Source: Flectonema sp. DT1601
Lineage: Eukaryota; Euglenozoa; Diplonemea; Diplonemida; Diplonemidae
Length of the DNA stretch: 64,000 bases
Reading direction: 5' to 3'
Assembly (NCBI GenBank): GCA_964019425.1
Contig: OZ025785.1
Span: 1,668,529 to 1,732,528, forward strand
In this document: positions 1 to 8,901 of the stretch, piece by piece
Layout: every line of letters starts with the position of its first letter
Numbering within the stretch: the first letter of the stretch is position 1
Notes under the pieces: generated by a model
Database searches by the model: none
What the model saw: the letters and a program-made list of their open reading frames with translations, nothing else
Told to the model about the DNA's origin: nothing
Position numbers and translations under genes: made by a program

Positions 1-843
1 AAGCACGGTGCCTCTCCCAGAAGGGAGCATCAGAGACGGAGAGAGTCTCAGGAGAGGGAACGAAGGGACTTGCTTCGGGGAGTGAAGGACGCGATTCGTG
101 TTTCGGAAGATCGGGAGCAGCCGGAGGAGCAGCCATCGTTGGTGCAGCCACTACTACTACCACAAGAACAAGAAGAACATCAACAGCTACAGCATCAACA
201 GCAGCAGCCGTCACTACCACTACCGACGTTATATCGACCAACGCAGCAGGGGGCGACTTCGACATTACAACATCAGCAACCTCAGCAAGAACAACGTAGA
301 GGGCAACAACTGCAGCAAGAACAACAACAACAACAACCACTACTACTTCAGCATTCAGTACCTCAGCCGCTCACATCACAGCGTGTTTGGGGCGAACCAC
401 TGGCACAACCACAACCACAACCACAAGTACGTGCATTGTCGCTGAGCCATCCACAAGCGATGATGCCAAACAGACAACCGCGGAGTTCATTCCGAGACCG
501 GATGACCACCGACGCACCAACGGATGGCGACTTCTTCGTGAGACAGCTTTGTGCATGTCTTCTCGCGACAGTTATTTTGTTGTTATGTGTTGTTTATTTT
601 GCTCGTGCGAACCCCAAAGTCGTTGAAGGATTCGGGGCTTTTTTTTCCGTTTTTCTTTTCGTAGCGAAATTGTACATTTCTCTTTTCCCTCCTCCTGTAC
701 TGATCATTGCGGTGATCAGTAGTTGGTACACGTCTACCGATTGGAAGGAATTTTTGTTTCGCTTGTGTACTTTTCCCATCCAGGTAGTCGTCTACCTGGG
801 GGGAGTAAGTGGATTGCTGGGAAGTCGCCAGGTTAAGAAATGA
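1..843 (+). CDS. Gln/Pro-rich multi-membrane protein, copy 1 (5' cut by window edge)
   Basis: The frame is open from base 1, which corresponds to codon 29 of the full copy at 3922, to the TGA at 841-843. A TTG at position 70 is only an internal codon and not a start. This is the one copy whose protein differs: a 6-bp unit (CAACCA type, around 407-430) is missing, so the QPQPQPQP run is two residues shorter. The length change keeps the frame, which is weak support for coding function. Confidence 0.6.
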   Translation, partial: KHGASPRREHQRRRESQERERRDLLRGVKDAIRVSEDREQPEEQPSLVQPLLLPQEQEEHQQLQHQQQQPSLPLPTLYRPTQQGATSTLQHQQPQQEQRRGQQLQQEQQQQQPLLLQHSVPQPLTSQRVWGEPLAQPQPQPQVRALSLSHPQAMMPNRQPRSSFRDRMTTDAPTDGDFFVRQLCACLLATVILLLCVVYFARANPKVVEGFGAFFSVFLFVAKLYISLFPPPVLIIAVISSWYTSTDWKEFLFRLCTFPIQVVVYLGGVSGLLGSRQVKK

Positions 844-3800
844 TCTGAACCATCTCCACCTTGGGTTCGAATTGTTTTTGGATCGACTTTTCATCTTCTT
901 CATCTTGTTGTTGTTTTTTTGATATTCCCTTCGTTTGTGTTGCTCTCGTCACTCATTGGCTCTTGTTATGCCAGAACATTAAAAAAAAAAAAAAAAAAAA
1001 AAAAGAAGTATTAATCGACTTGTTTTTCAGTTCTTTTTAATTTTTATATAAACATTGCACGCAGGGATTGCTCGGAGTAACTTCACCCATTTGAAAATCT
1101 CCTGGCAACCCCTGCGTGCATTGGGGTTTTGGGGTTCTTTTTTCTTTTGTACAAATAACCGGAAGTCATTTTCACCTAATTTAATATCTTCCGGGTACTG
1201 CTTTAATTTGTTCTGTTTTGTTAATTTTCTTGAAAAGAATACTTGCCCTCCATAATAGCGACTGTACTTCCTGTCTCGATCGTCCAATCCCACACCCAAA
1301 CCCATAGCCACCAAAAAAAATAAACAAATAAATAATAGTAATTAAAAAAAAAAAAAACTTCACCGACCATTCTTCATGTTTTTTCTCAATTTCGCACATC
1401 CCAATCTCTGCCCCTCTTTTTTCAGGTGTACAGTCGCTGAATGAATATTAGTGTCTTGCCTTTTCCTTTTTTTTAATTTTAATTTTAATTTTAATTTTTT
1501 GTTTTTTTTCAACACACTCGCAAGTAAAAACCCTTCTTCCCTTTCCTCATCGTTGAGTAACTTTTCACACTCACTCACCGTTTTAATCTCATTAGGGTGG
1601 AGGGGGGAATACTTGCACGGAGAGTTTACCTTGATATTCATTTTAGTTTTTACACGCAATGCTTCACTTTTCTTAATTGGGTGGTTGTGTATGTTTTTTT
1701 CTCGTAAGGTTGGAAAGAAAGGAAATTGTCCGATTTTCCGTCGGTTGGTGTGTCTGTGGAAAGATTTGTTTTGTTGGAGGAGGTTGTATGTTTCCTTTTC
1801 TGGTTTTCTGGTTTTCTTTTTTTTTTTTTTTTTTGTGAGATGTGGTTTTTAGGATGTTTATTTATCTTTTTTTTTTTTTTGGGTGTCCTTGTGTTGGATT
1901 CCAAAATGCAAATTAAGTAAAATAAAATAAAATGAATTCCTTTTTCTTTCTTTCTTCTTCATTCTAATCAGTCCAGTGACCGTTGGTCCTGTCTTGATTA
2001 GTTTTGTGGTTGTCAGAAAGAAGTGACCGTGTTCCCTTTTGCCCCCGTGTTGCGGGAGGTTTGTTTCTGTTTTATATTTTTGGGAAAAAGAGATGAAACC
2101 TAAGCTGTGGCAGCGACCTTTTTCTTTTCTTCAATTTGATTCTTTCATTTTGACTTCTGTTTGTGTGATGTGTCACAACAACTGAGAGGAGCCAACCTGT
2201 CAGTGTTGTTGTGTATTCCGCAGACGGATTCGATTCCATCTCATTTTGGAGATGAGAGAGATGGGAGTCGATTATATTTATTTGGGTCTGCTGTTAGCAC
2301 AGTTGTACTCTTTTTGTGATTTCATGTATCTTGTTGGTCATGTCTGCTTTGCTTGGTTTCATCTGCTTCTGCGCGGTCCGAATTCAAGACTGCTGCTTGT
2401 TGGGTTTAGAGCAGTGGGTCTAATTAATAGTTGATAATAACTTGTTGAATGTGTGTTCCCATTATTTATTATCATCATCATCGTTCTTCCCTCAGTTCCT
2501 CTGCGAAGTCGCGGAGGGGTATGAGGAAAATGATAAATGTGATGATGATGATGAAAATGATGGGTTTTTCTTGAAAACATGTGTATTCCCTGCTTCTGTG
2601 GGTGTTTGCTTTGTTTTCTTCCCTTTCCGTTGAATATTAATTTACACTATTCTTTTCCTTTTTCCTTTTTCCTTTTATTTTTCTTTCTTGTGGGTTGTTG
2701 TTGTTATTGTTAACATTATAGTGCACAACACAACACAACCCACAAAAACACATGCTCTCTCTCCTTCCTGTCTTCTTCTTCTTCATGTCTTCTCATGTAT
2801 GTTGAAGTGTTAGGTTGGAGGGAAATCACCATCTGGCTTCTCGTTCTTCGTTTCCTCCGTTTTCGGAGTGGTTGAAGGAGAGGCGATTAATCCTTTTTTT
2901 AGGCTAATGTCCTTGTTTTGAGTTCTGTTTTGTTTTGTTTTTTTAGTTTTTTTTATTTTCATCAGTTCAGTTTATATCGAATATTTGATTGTTAGTTTTT
3001 GAGAAGTAAATGTGTTTTGAGTGATCTCCGTTGAAGATAGAGATCGTTGTAAAAGTGTTTTCTTTTTTTGTTTATTTTACCGTTGATGTGCCTTTCTTGG
3101 ACAGCTTCGGGTGCATACAACCGACTCCTTCATTTTTTAATCTTCTTCAGCAATACCCTTCCTTTTGTTTTTTAATTGTAGCCTTACATTATCATTACAC
3201 CAACCTCCCCAGTTGAAGCATTGCAATTTTTAATTTCCAAAAGAATATCTGAATCTGTGAAAGTGTGTTGGGTCCTTTTTTGTTTTTATTTTTATTTTTA
3301 TTTTAATTCCATCTCTTTTTTCCTTCAACCGTTTATCCTCGTTTTTCTCTTTTCGAGTACAGGATAAAGAAGGAAGTGAAGTGATGGCGATGAGGCAAGG
3401 AATAAAGTGTTTTTCTTAAAAAAAAATAAAAATAAGGCAAGTAACATGGGGGAAACTTTCCCTGTGTAATCTTCAAAAAAATAAAAAAAAAATAAAAAAA
3501 AGGGGTTCCACTCCCCGCTAATCAAAAAAAAAACAAACAAATACATACATACATACGTACATAAATAAAAAAAAACAACCAAGAAAAATAAAAATAATAA
3601 TAACAAACAAAAAAATATAAATAGCAGGGGAACCTCCCTGTGAAAATAAAATAAAAAAAAAATACAAAAAAAGGGTTCCACTTCCCTAATAATTGATGTG
3701 TCTCAAAACGTTTGTTGATGTTGTTCAGATTATTGTCTTCTACAGGTTCAGGAAATTTAATGAAAGCCACAAGATGGAGAACAGCAGGGAGGAGGGGGTT

Positions 3801-3870
3801 CGTTGGGGGGAATAATGTGTTTTGTTTTATTGGGACCCTGAGTACGAGTGATTGGTGTATTGTTGTAATT

Positions 3871-3889
3871 ATCTTTTTTATTTCCACAG
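3871..3889 (+). promoter_or_regulatory. Splice-acceptor-like tract 32 nt before the array ORF start
   Basis: A pyrimidine-rich run ends in CACAG at 3889. The start codon is at 3922, giving a 32-nt leader. The same site precedes every complete array ORF. It could take a trans-spliced leader or be the end of a 5'UTR intron; I could not identify a paired donor. Confidence 0.55.
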
Positions 3890-3921
3890 GCAGCCGTATC
3901 GAAAAGTTCTAAACCTAAATC

Positions 3922-4854
3922 ATGTTCTGGACAACGTTAACGCCGTGGGAGTCCGAGGAGGAGATCCAACGCGGTGTTGGGAATGAGAGTGGGAGAGGCA
4001 CCAGTAAGCACGGTGCCTCTCCCAGAAGGGAGCATCAGAGACGGAGAGAGTCTCAGGAGAGGGAACGAAGGGACTTGCTTCGGGGAGTGAAGGACGCGAT
4101 TCGTGTTTCGGAAGATCGGGAGCAGCCGGAGGAGCAGCCATCGTTGGTGCAGCCACTACTACTACCACAAGAACAAGAAGAACATCAACAGCTACAGCAT
4201 CAACAGCAGCAGCCGTCACTACCACTACCGACGTTATATCGACCAACGCAGCAGGGGGCGACTTCGACATTACAACATCAGCAACCTCAGCAAGAACAAC
4301 GTAGAGGGCAACAACTGCAGCAAGAACAACAACAACAACAACCACTACTACTTCAGCATTCAGTACCTCAGCCGCTCACATCACAGCGTGTTTGGGGCGA
4401 ACCACTGGCACAACCACAACCACAACCACAACCACAAGTACGTGCATTGTCGCTGAGCCATCCACAAGCGATGATGCCAAACAGACAACCGCGGAGTTCA
4501 TTCCGAGACCGGATGACCACCGACGCACCAACGGATGGCGACTTCTTCGTGAGACAGCTTTGTGCATGTCTTCTCGCGACAGTTATTTTGTTGTTATGTG
4601 TTGTTTATTTTGCTCGTGCGAACCCCAAAGTCGTTGAAGGATTCGGGGCTTTTTTTTCCGTTTTTCTTTTCGTAGCGAAATTGTACATTTCTCTTTTCCC
4701 TCCTCCTGTACTGATCATTGCGGTGATCAGTAGTTGGTACACGTCTACCGATTGGAAGGAATTTTTGTTTCGCTTGTGTACTTTTCCCATCCAGGTAGTC
4801 GTCTACCTGGGGGGAGTAAGTGGATTGCTGGGAAGTCGCCAGGTTAAGAAATGA
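3922..4854 (+). CDS. Gln/Pro-rich multi-membrane protein, copy 2 (reference copy)
   Basis: A 310-residue product that I do not recognise. Residues 1-66 are polar and charged, with an Arg/Glu-rich stretch at about 35-52. Residues 68-190 are Gln/Pro/Leu-rich, with QQQQQ at 136-140 and a QP repeat at 164-172. Residues 208-304 are hydrophobic with likely membrane spans near 211-231, 240-259, 261-274 and 281-303, broken by a PPP at 260-262. No signal peptide is evident, so the N-terminal two-thirds probably faces one side of a membrane with the C-terminal bundle as anchor. The start is the first ATG after the acceptor-like site at 3889; the stop is TGA. The ORF is richer in G+C than its T-rich flanks. 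Because copies are identical, substitution patterns cannot test for selection, so a non-coding origin is not excluded. No domain or enzyme motif is visible. Confidence 0.62.
   Translation: MFWTTLTPWESEEEIQRGVGNESGRGTSKHGASPRREHQRRRESQERERRDLLRGVKDAIRVSEDREQPEEQPSLVQPLLLPQEQEEHQQLQHQQQQPSLPLPTLYRPTQQGATSTLQHQQPQQEQRRGQQLQQEQQQQQPLLLQHSVPQPLTSQRVWGEPLAQPQPQPQPQVRALSLSHPQAMMPNRQPRSSFRDRMTTDAPTDGDFFVRQLCACLLATVILLLCVVYFARANPKVVEGFGAFFSVFLFVAKLYISLFPPPVLIIAVISSWYTSTDWKEFLFRLCTFPIQVVVYLGGVSGLLGSRQVKK
3991..4023 (+). repeat. 12-bp perfect inverted repeat inside the ORF
   Basis: Arms 3991-4002 and 4012-4023 are exact reverse complements (GGGAGAGGCACC and its complement) around a 9-nt loop. The loop region reads CAGTAAG, which resembles a 5' splice donor. 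It lies at about codons 24-34 and is repeated in each complete copy. Confidence 0.85.
4709..4732 (+). repeat. 9-bp inverted repeat in the membrane-coding part
   Basis: TACTGATCA at 4709-4717 pairs with TGATCAGTA at 4724-4732 around the 6-nt loop TTGCGG. Present in all copies. Confidence 0.8.
4791..4810 (+). repeat. 8-bp inverted repeat near the ORF end
   Basis: CCAGGTAG at 4791-4798 pairs with CTACCTGG at 4803-4810, leaving a 4-nt loop. It lies 42 bases before the stop codon. Confidence 0.8.
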
Positions 4855-4991
4855 TCTGAACCATCTCCACCTTGGGTTCGAATTGTTTTTGGATCGACTT
4901 TTCATCTTCTTCATCTTGTTGTTGTTTTTTTGATATTCCCTTCGTTTGTGTTGCTCTCGTCACTCATTGGCTCTTGTTATGCCAGAACATT

Positions 4992-5015
4992 AAAAAAAAA
5001 AAAAAAAAAAAAAAA
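4992..5015 (+). repeat. A24 tract 137 nt after the ORF stop
   Basis: Twenty-four uninterrupted A residues, of the same length wherever I counted (981-1004, 4992-5015, 9039-9062) and as implied by the constant unit length elsewhere. It could be the fossil poly(A) of a reverse-transcribed segment or simply a homopolymer. Confidence 0.8.
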
Positions 5016-5066
5016 GAAGTATTAATCGACTTGTTTTTCAGTTCTTTTTAATTTTTATATAAACAT

Positions 5067-5131
5067 TGCACGCAGGGATTGCTCGGAGTAACTTCACCCA
5101 TTTGAAAATCTCCTGGCAACCCCTGCGTGCA
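5067..5131 (+). other. Strong 65-nt hairpin behind a TATA-like motif
   Basis: TGCACGCAGGG (5067-5077) pairs with CCCTGCGTGCA (5121-5131) over 11 bp. Inside, TTGC/GCAA and GGAG/CTCC pair across small internal loops, and TTCA/TGAA can close the apex. TATATAAA sits a few bases upstream and a run of six T follows about 20 nt downstream, so a small structured RNA is possible. No known RNA family is recognised; a 3'UTR structure is equally likely. Confidence 0.5.
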
Positions 5132-6516
5132 TTGGGGTTTTGGGGTTCTTTTTTCTTTTGTACAAATAACCGGAAGTCATTTTCACCTAATTTAATATCT
5201 TCCGGGTACTGCTTTAATTTGTTCTGTTTTGTTAATTTTCTTGAAAAGAATACTTGCCCTCCATAATAGCGACTGTACTTCCTGTCTCGATCGTCCAATC
5301 CCACACCCAAACCCATAGCCACCAAAAAAAATAAACAAATAAATAATAGTAATTAAAAAAAAAAAAAACTTCACCGACCATTCTTCATGTTTTTTCTCAA
5401 TTTCGCACATCCCAATCTCTGCCCCTCTTTTTTCAGGTGTACAGTCGCTGAATGAATATTAGTGTCTTGCCTTTTCCTTTTTTTTAATTTTAATTTTAAT
5501 TTTAATTTTTTGTTTTTTTTCAACACACTCGCAAGTAAAAACCCTTCTTCCCTTTCCTCATCGTTGAGTAACTTTTCACACTCACTCACCGTTTTAATCT
5601 CATTAGGGTGGAGGGGGGAATACTTGCACGGAGAGTTTACCTTGATATTCATTTTAGTTTTTACACGCAATGCTTCACTTTTCTTAATTGGGTGGTTGTG
5701 TATGTTTTTTTCTCGTAAGGTTGGAAAGAAAGGAAATTGTCCGATTTTCCGTCGGTTGGTGTGTCTGTGGAAAGATTTGTTTTGTTGGAGGAGGTTGTAT
5801 GTTTCCTTTTCTGGTTTTCTGGTTTTCTGGTTTTCTTTTTTTTTTTTTTTTTTGTGAGATGTGGTTTTTAGGATGTTTATTTATCTTTTTTTTTTTTTTG
5901 GGTGTCCTTGTGTTGGATTCCAAAATGCAAATTAAGTAAAATAAAATAAAATGAATTCCTTTTTCTTTCTTTCTTCTTCATTCTAATCAGTCCAGTGACC
6001 GTTGGTCCTGTCTTGATTAGTTTTGTGGTTGTCAGAAAGAAGTGACCGTGTTCCCTTTTGCCCCCGTGTTGCGGGAGGTTTGTTTCTGTTTTATATTTTT
6101 GGGAAAAAGAGATGAAACCTAAGCTGTGGCAGCGACCTTTTTCTTTTCTTCAATTTGATTCTTTCATTTTGACTTCTGTTTGTGTGATGTGTCACAACAA
6201 CTGAGAGGAGCCAACCTGTCAGTGTTGTTGTGTATTCCGCAGACGGATTCGATTCCATCTCATTTTGGAGATGAGAGAGATGGGAGTCGATTATATTTAT
6301 TTGGGTCTGCTGTTAGCACAGTTGTACTCTTTTTGTGATTTCATGTATCTTGTTGGTCATGTCTGCTTTGCTTGGTTTCATCTGCTTCTGCGCGGTCCGA
6401 ATTCAAGACTGCTGCTTGTTGGGTTTAGAGCAGTGGGTCTAATTAATAGTTGATAATAACTTGTTGAATGTGTGTTCCCATTATTTATTATCATCATCAT
6501 CGTTCTTCCCTCAGTT

Positions 6517-6536
6517 CCTCTGCGAAGTCGCGGAGG
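6517..6536 (+). repeat. 20-bp imperfect palindrome (LINE target in unit 10)
   Basis: CCTCTGCGA and TCGCGGAGG form 9-bp arms with one T-G mismatch around AG. A pyrimidine tract ending in CAG lies just upstream. The equivalent place in unit 10 is where the LINE inserted, after the first C. Confidence 0.8.
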
Positions 6537-6706
6537 GGTATGAGGAAAATGATAAATGTGATGATGATGATGAAAATGATGGGTTTTTCTTGAAAACATG
6601 TGTATTCCCTGCTTCTGTGGGTGTTTGCTTTGTTTTCTTCCCTTTCCGTTGAATATTAATTTACACTATTCTTTTCCTTTTTCCTTTTTCCTTTTATTTT
6701 TCTTTC

Positions 6707-6764
6707 TTGTGGGTTGTTGTTGTTATTGTTAACATTATAGTGCACAACACAACACAACCCACAA
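6707..6764 (+). repeat. 11-bp inverted repeat in the spacer
   Basis: TTGTGGGTTGT (6707-6717) is the exact reverse complement of ACAACCCACAA (6754-6764), with a 36-nt loop containing the small palindromes GTTAAC and GTGCAC. The flanking TTG/CAA repeats extend the pairing imperfectly. Confidence 0.75.
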
Positions 6765-7466
6765 AAACACATGCTCTCTCTCCTTCCTGTCTTCTTCTTC
6801 TTCATGTCTTCTCATGTATGTTGAAGTGTTAGGTTGGAGGGAAATCACCATCTGGCTTCTCGTTCTTCGTTTCCTCCGTTTTCGGAGTGGTTGAAGGAGA
6901 GGCGATTAATCCTTTTTTTAGGCTAATGTCCTTGTTTTGAGTTCTGTTTTGTTTTGTTTTTTTAGTTTTTTTTATTTTCATCAGTTCAGTTTATATCGAA
7001 TATTTGATTGTTAGTTTTTGAGAAGTAAATGTGTTTTGAGTGATCTCCGTTGAAGATAGAGATCGTTGTAAAAGTGTTTTCTTTTTTTGTTTATTTTACC
7101 GTTGATGTGCCTTTCTTGGACAGCTTCGGGTGCATACAACCGACTCCTTCATTTTTTAATCTTCTTCAGCAATACCCTTCCTTTTGTTTTTTAATTGTAG
7201 CCTTACATTATCATTACACCAACCTCCCCAGTTGAAGCATTGCAATTTTTAATTTCCAAAAGAATATCTGAATCTGTGAAAGTATGTTGGGTCCTTTTTT
7301 GTTTTTATTTTTATTTTTATTTTAATTCCATCTCTTTTTTCCTTCAACCGTTTATCCTCGTTTTTCTCTTTTCGAGTACAGGATAAAGAAGGAAGTGAAG
7401 TGATGGCGATGAGGCAAGGAATAAAGTGTTTTTCTTAAAAAAAAATAAAAATAAGGCAAGTAACAT

Positions 7467-7737
7467 GGGGGAAACTTTCCCTGTGTAATCTTCAAAAAAA
7501 TAAAAAAAAAATAAAAAAAAGGGGTTCCACTCCCCGCTAATCAAAAAAAAAACAAACAAATACATACATACATACATACATACATACATACATACATACA
7601 TACGTACATAAATAAAAAAAAACAACCAAGAAAAATAAAAATAATAATAACAAACAAAAAAATATAAATAGCAGGGGAACCTCCCTGTGAAAATAAAATA
7701 AAAAAAAAATACAAAAAAAGGGTTCCACTTCCCTAAT
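7467..7737 (+). repeat. A-rich segment with two related modules around a TACA microsatellite
   Basis: Module 1 (7467-7542) and module 2 (7674-7737) share the plan: G-run, purine/pyrimidine palindrome, CCCTGTG, A-rich DNA, then GGGTTCCACTYCCC and TAAT. They look like an old direct duplication. Between them lies the TACA tract (7561-7608), the most variable marker of the array. Confidence 0.7.
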
Positions 7738-7968
7738 AATTGATGTGTCTCAAAACGTTTGTTGATGTTGTTCAGATTATTGTCTTCTACAGGTTCAGGA
7801 AATTTAATGAAAGCCACAAGATGGAGAACAGCAGGGAGGAGGGGGTTCGTTGGGGGGAATAATGTGTTTTGTTTTATTGGGACCCTGAGTACGAGTGATT
7901 GGTGTATTGTTGTAATTATCTTTTTTATTTCCACAGGCAGCCGTATCGAAAAGTTCTAAACCTAAATC

Positions 7969-8901
7969 ATGTTCTGGACAACGTTAACGCCGTGGGAGTC
8001 CGAGGAGGAGATCCAACGCGGTGTTGGGAATGAGAGTGGGAGAGGCACCAGTAAGCACGGTGCCTCTCCCAGAAGGGAGCATCAGAGACGGAGAGAGTCT
8101 CAGGAGAGGGAACGAAGGGACTTGCTTCGGGGAGTGAAGGACGCGATTCGTGTTTCGGAAGATCGGGAGCAGCCGGAGGAGCAGCCATCGTTGGTGCAGC
8201 CACTACTACTACCACAAGAACAAGAAGAACATCAACAGCTACAGCATCAACAGCAGCAGCCGTCACTACCACTACCGACGTTATATCGACCAACGCAGCA
8301 GGGGGCGACTTCGACATTACAACATCAGCAACCTCAGCAAGAACAACGTAGAGGGCAACAACTGCAGCAAGAACAACAACAACAACAACCACTACTACTT
8401 CAGCATTCAGTACCTCAGCCGCTCACATCACAGCGTGTTTGGGGCGAACCACTGGCACAACCACAACCACAACCACAACCACAAGTACGTGCATTGTCGC
8501 TGAGCCATCCACAAGCGATGATGCCAAACAGACAACCGCGGAGTTCATTCCGAGACCGGATGACCACCGACGCACCAACGGATGGCGACTTCTTCGTGAG
8601 ACAGCTTTGTGCATGTCTTCTCGCGACAGTTATTTTGTTGTTATGTGTTGTTTATTTTGCTCGTGCGAACCCCAAAGTCGTTGAAGGATTCGGGGCTTTT
8701 TTTTCCGTTTTTCTTTTCGTAGCGAAATTGTACATTTCTCTTTTCCCTCCTCCTGTACTGATCATTGCGGTGATCAGTAGTTGGTACACGTCTACCGATT
8801 GGAAGGAATTTTTGTTTCGCTTGTGTACTTTTCCCATCCAGGTAGTCGTCTACCTGGGGGGAGTAAGTGGATTGCTGGGAAGTCGCCAGGTTAAGAAATG
8901 A
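7969..8901 (+). CDS. Gln/Pro-rich multi-membrane protein, copy 3
   Basis: The 310-residue translation is identical to the reference copy at 3922. The leader acceptor-like CAG lies 32 nt upstream. It opens the first B-type unit. Confidence 0.6.
   Translation: MFWTTLTPWESEEEIQRGVGNESGRGTSKHGASPRREHQRRRESQERERRDLLRGVKDAIRVSEDREQPEEQPSLVQPLLLPQEQEEHQQLQHQQQQPSLPLPTLYRPTQQGATSTLQHQQPQQEQRRGQQLQQEQQQQQPLLLQHSVPQPLTSQRVWGEPLAQPQPQPQPQVRALSLSHPQAMMPNRQPRSSFRDRMTTDAPTDGDFFVRQLCACLLATVILLLCVVYFARANPKVVEGFGAFFSVFLFVAKLYISLFPPPVLIIAVISSWYTSTDWKEFLFRLCTFPIQVVVYLGGVSGLLGSRQVKK

Larger units (their letters stand above)
1..3921 (+). repeat. Array unit 1 (partial), type E; spacer described
   Basis: The spacer 844-3921 holds no convincing second gene. 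In order it contains: a 24-A tract (981-1004), a TATATAAA (1045-1052) before a 65-nt hairpin (1056-1120), T-rich low-complexity DNA with TTAATTT repeats (about 1475-1500), the GGTTTTCT tract (1802-1817, two copies), T runs (about 1818-1890), a 20-bp imperfect palindrome (2498-2517), an 11-bp inverted repeat (2688-2745), and an A-rich segment with two related modules (3448-3523 and 3627-3690) around a short TACA tract (3542-3561). It ends in a splice-acceptor-like tract before the next ORF. Confidence 0.9.
3922..7968 (+). repeat. Array unit 2, type A (4047 bp)
   Basis: Markers: three GGTTTTCT (5813-5836) and the long TACA tract (7561-7608, ten TACA then TACG TACA). A GTATG replaces GTGTG near 7282. 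Spacer 4855-7968 otherwise matches that of unit 1. Confidence 0.93.

Noticed and set aside
3920-4345. Antisense 141-aa Val/Ala-rich ORF opposite the Q-rich gene, seen in all complete copies
   Set aside because: It is the mirror of CAA/CAG-rich codons (reverse complement gives Val/Leu/Cys codons) and has no independent signal.
4103-4456. 117-aa His/Asn/Tyr-rich ORF in another forward frame
   Set aside because: Shadow frame of the QP-rich region; composition comes entirely from CAACCA-type repeats.
5068-5130. tRNA-like reading of the spacer hairpin (7-bp acceptor-like stem)
   Set aside because: At about 63 nt it is too short, with no T-loop consensus and no clear anticodon arm.
5038-5325. 95-aa antisense ORF over the spacer hairpin
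   Set aside because: Better composition than other shadows, but it spans the inverted repeat, has no leader signal and resembles nothing known to me.
6265-6453. 62-aa forward ORF with hydrophobic stretches in each spacer
   Set aside because: Its opening codon is TTG (ATG two codons later). Length and composition fit chance in T-rich DNA, and no acceptor-like site lies close upstream. Not excluded, but unsupported.
7344-7934. 196-aa Phe/Tyr-rich antisense ORF through the TACA tract
   Set aside because: Low-complexity translation of A-rich DNA. Its length changes or the frame breaks with TACA number between units, so it is not conserved as a protein.
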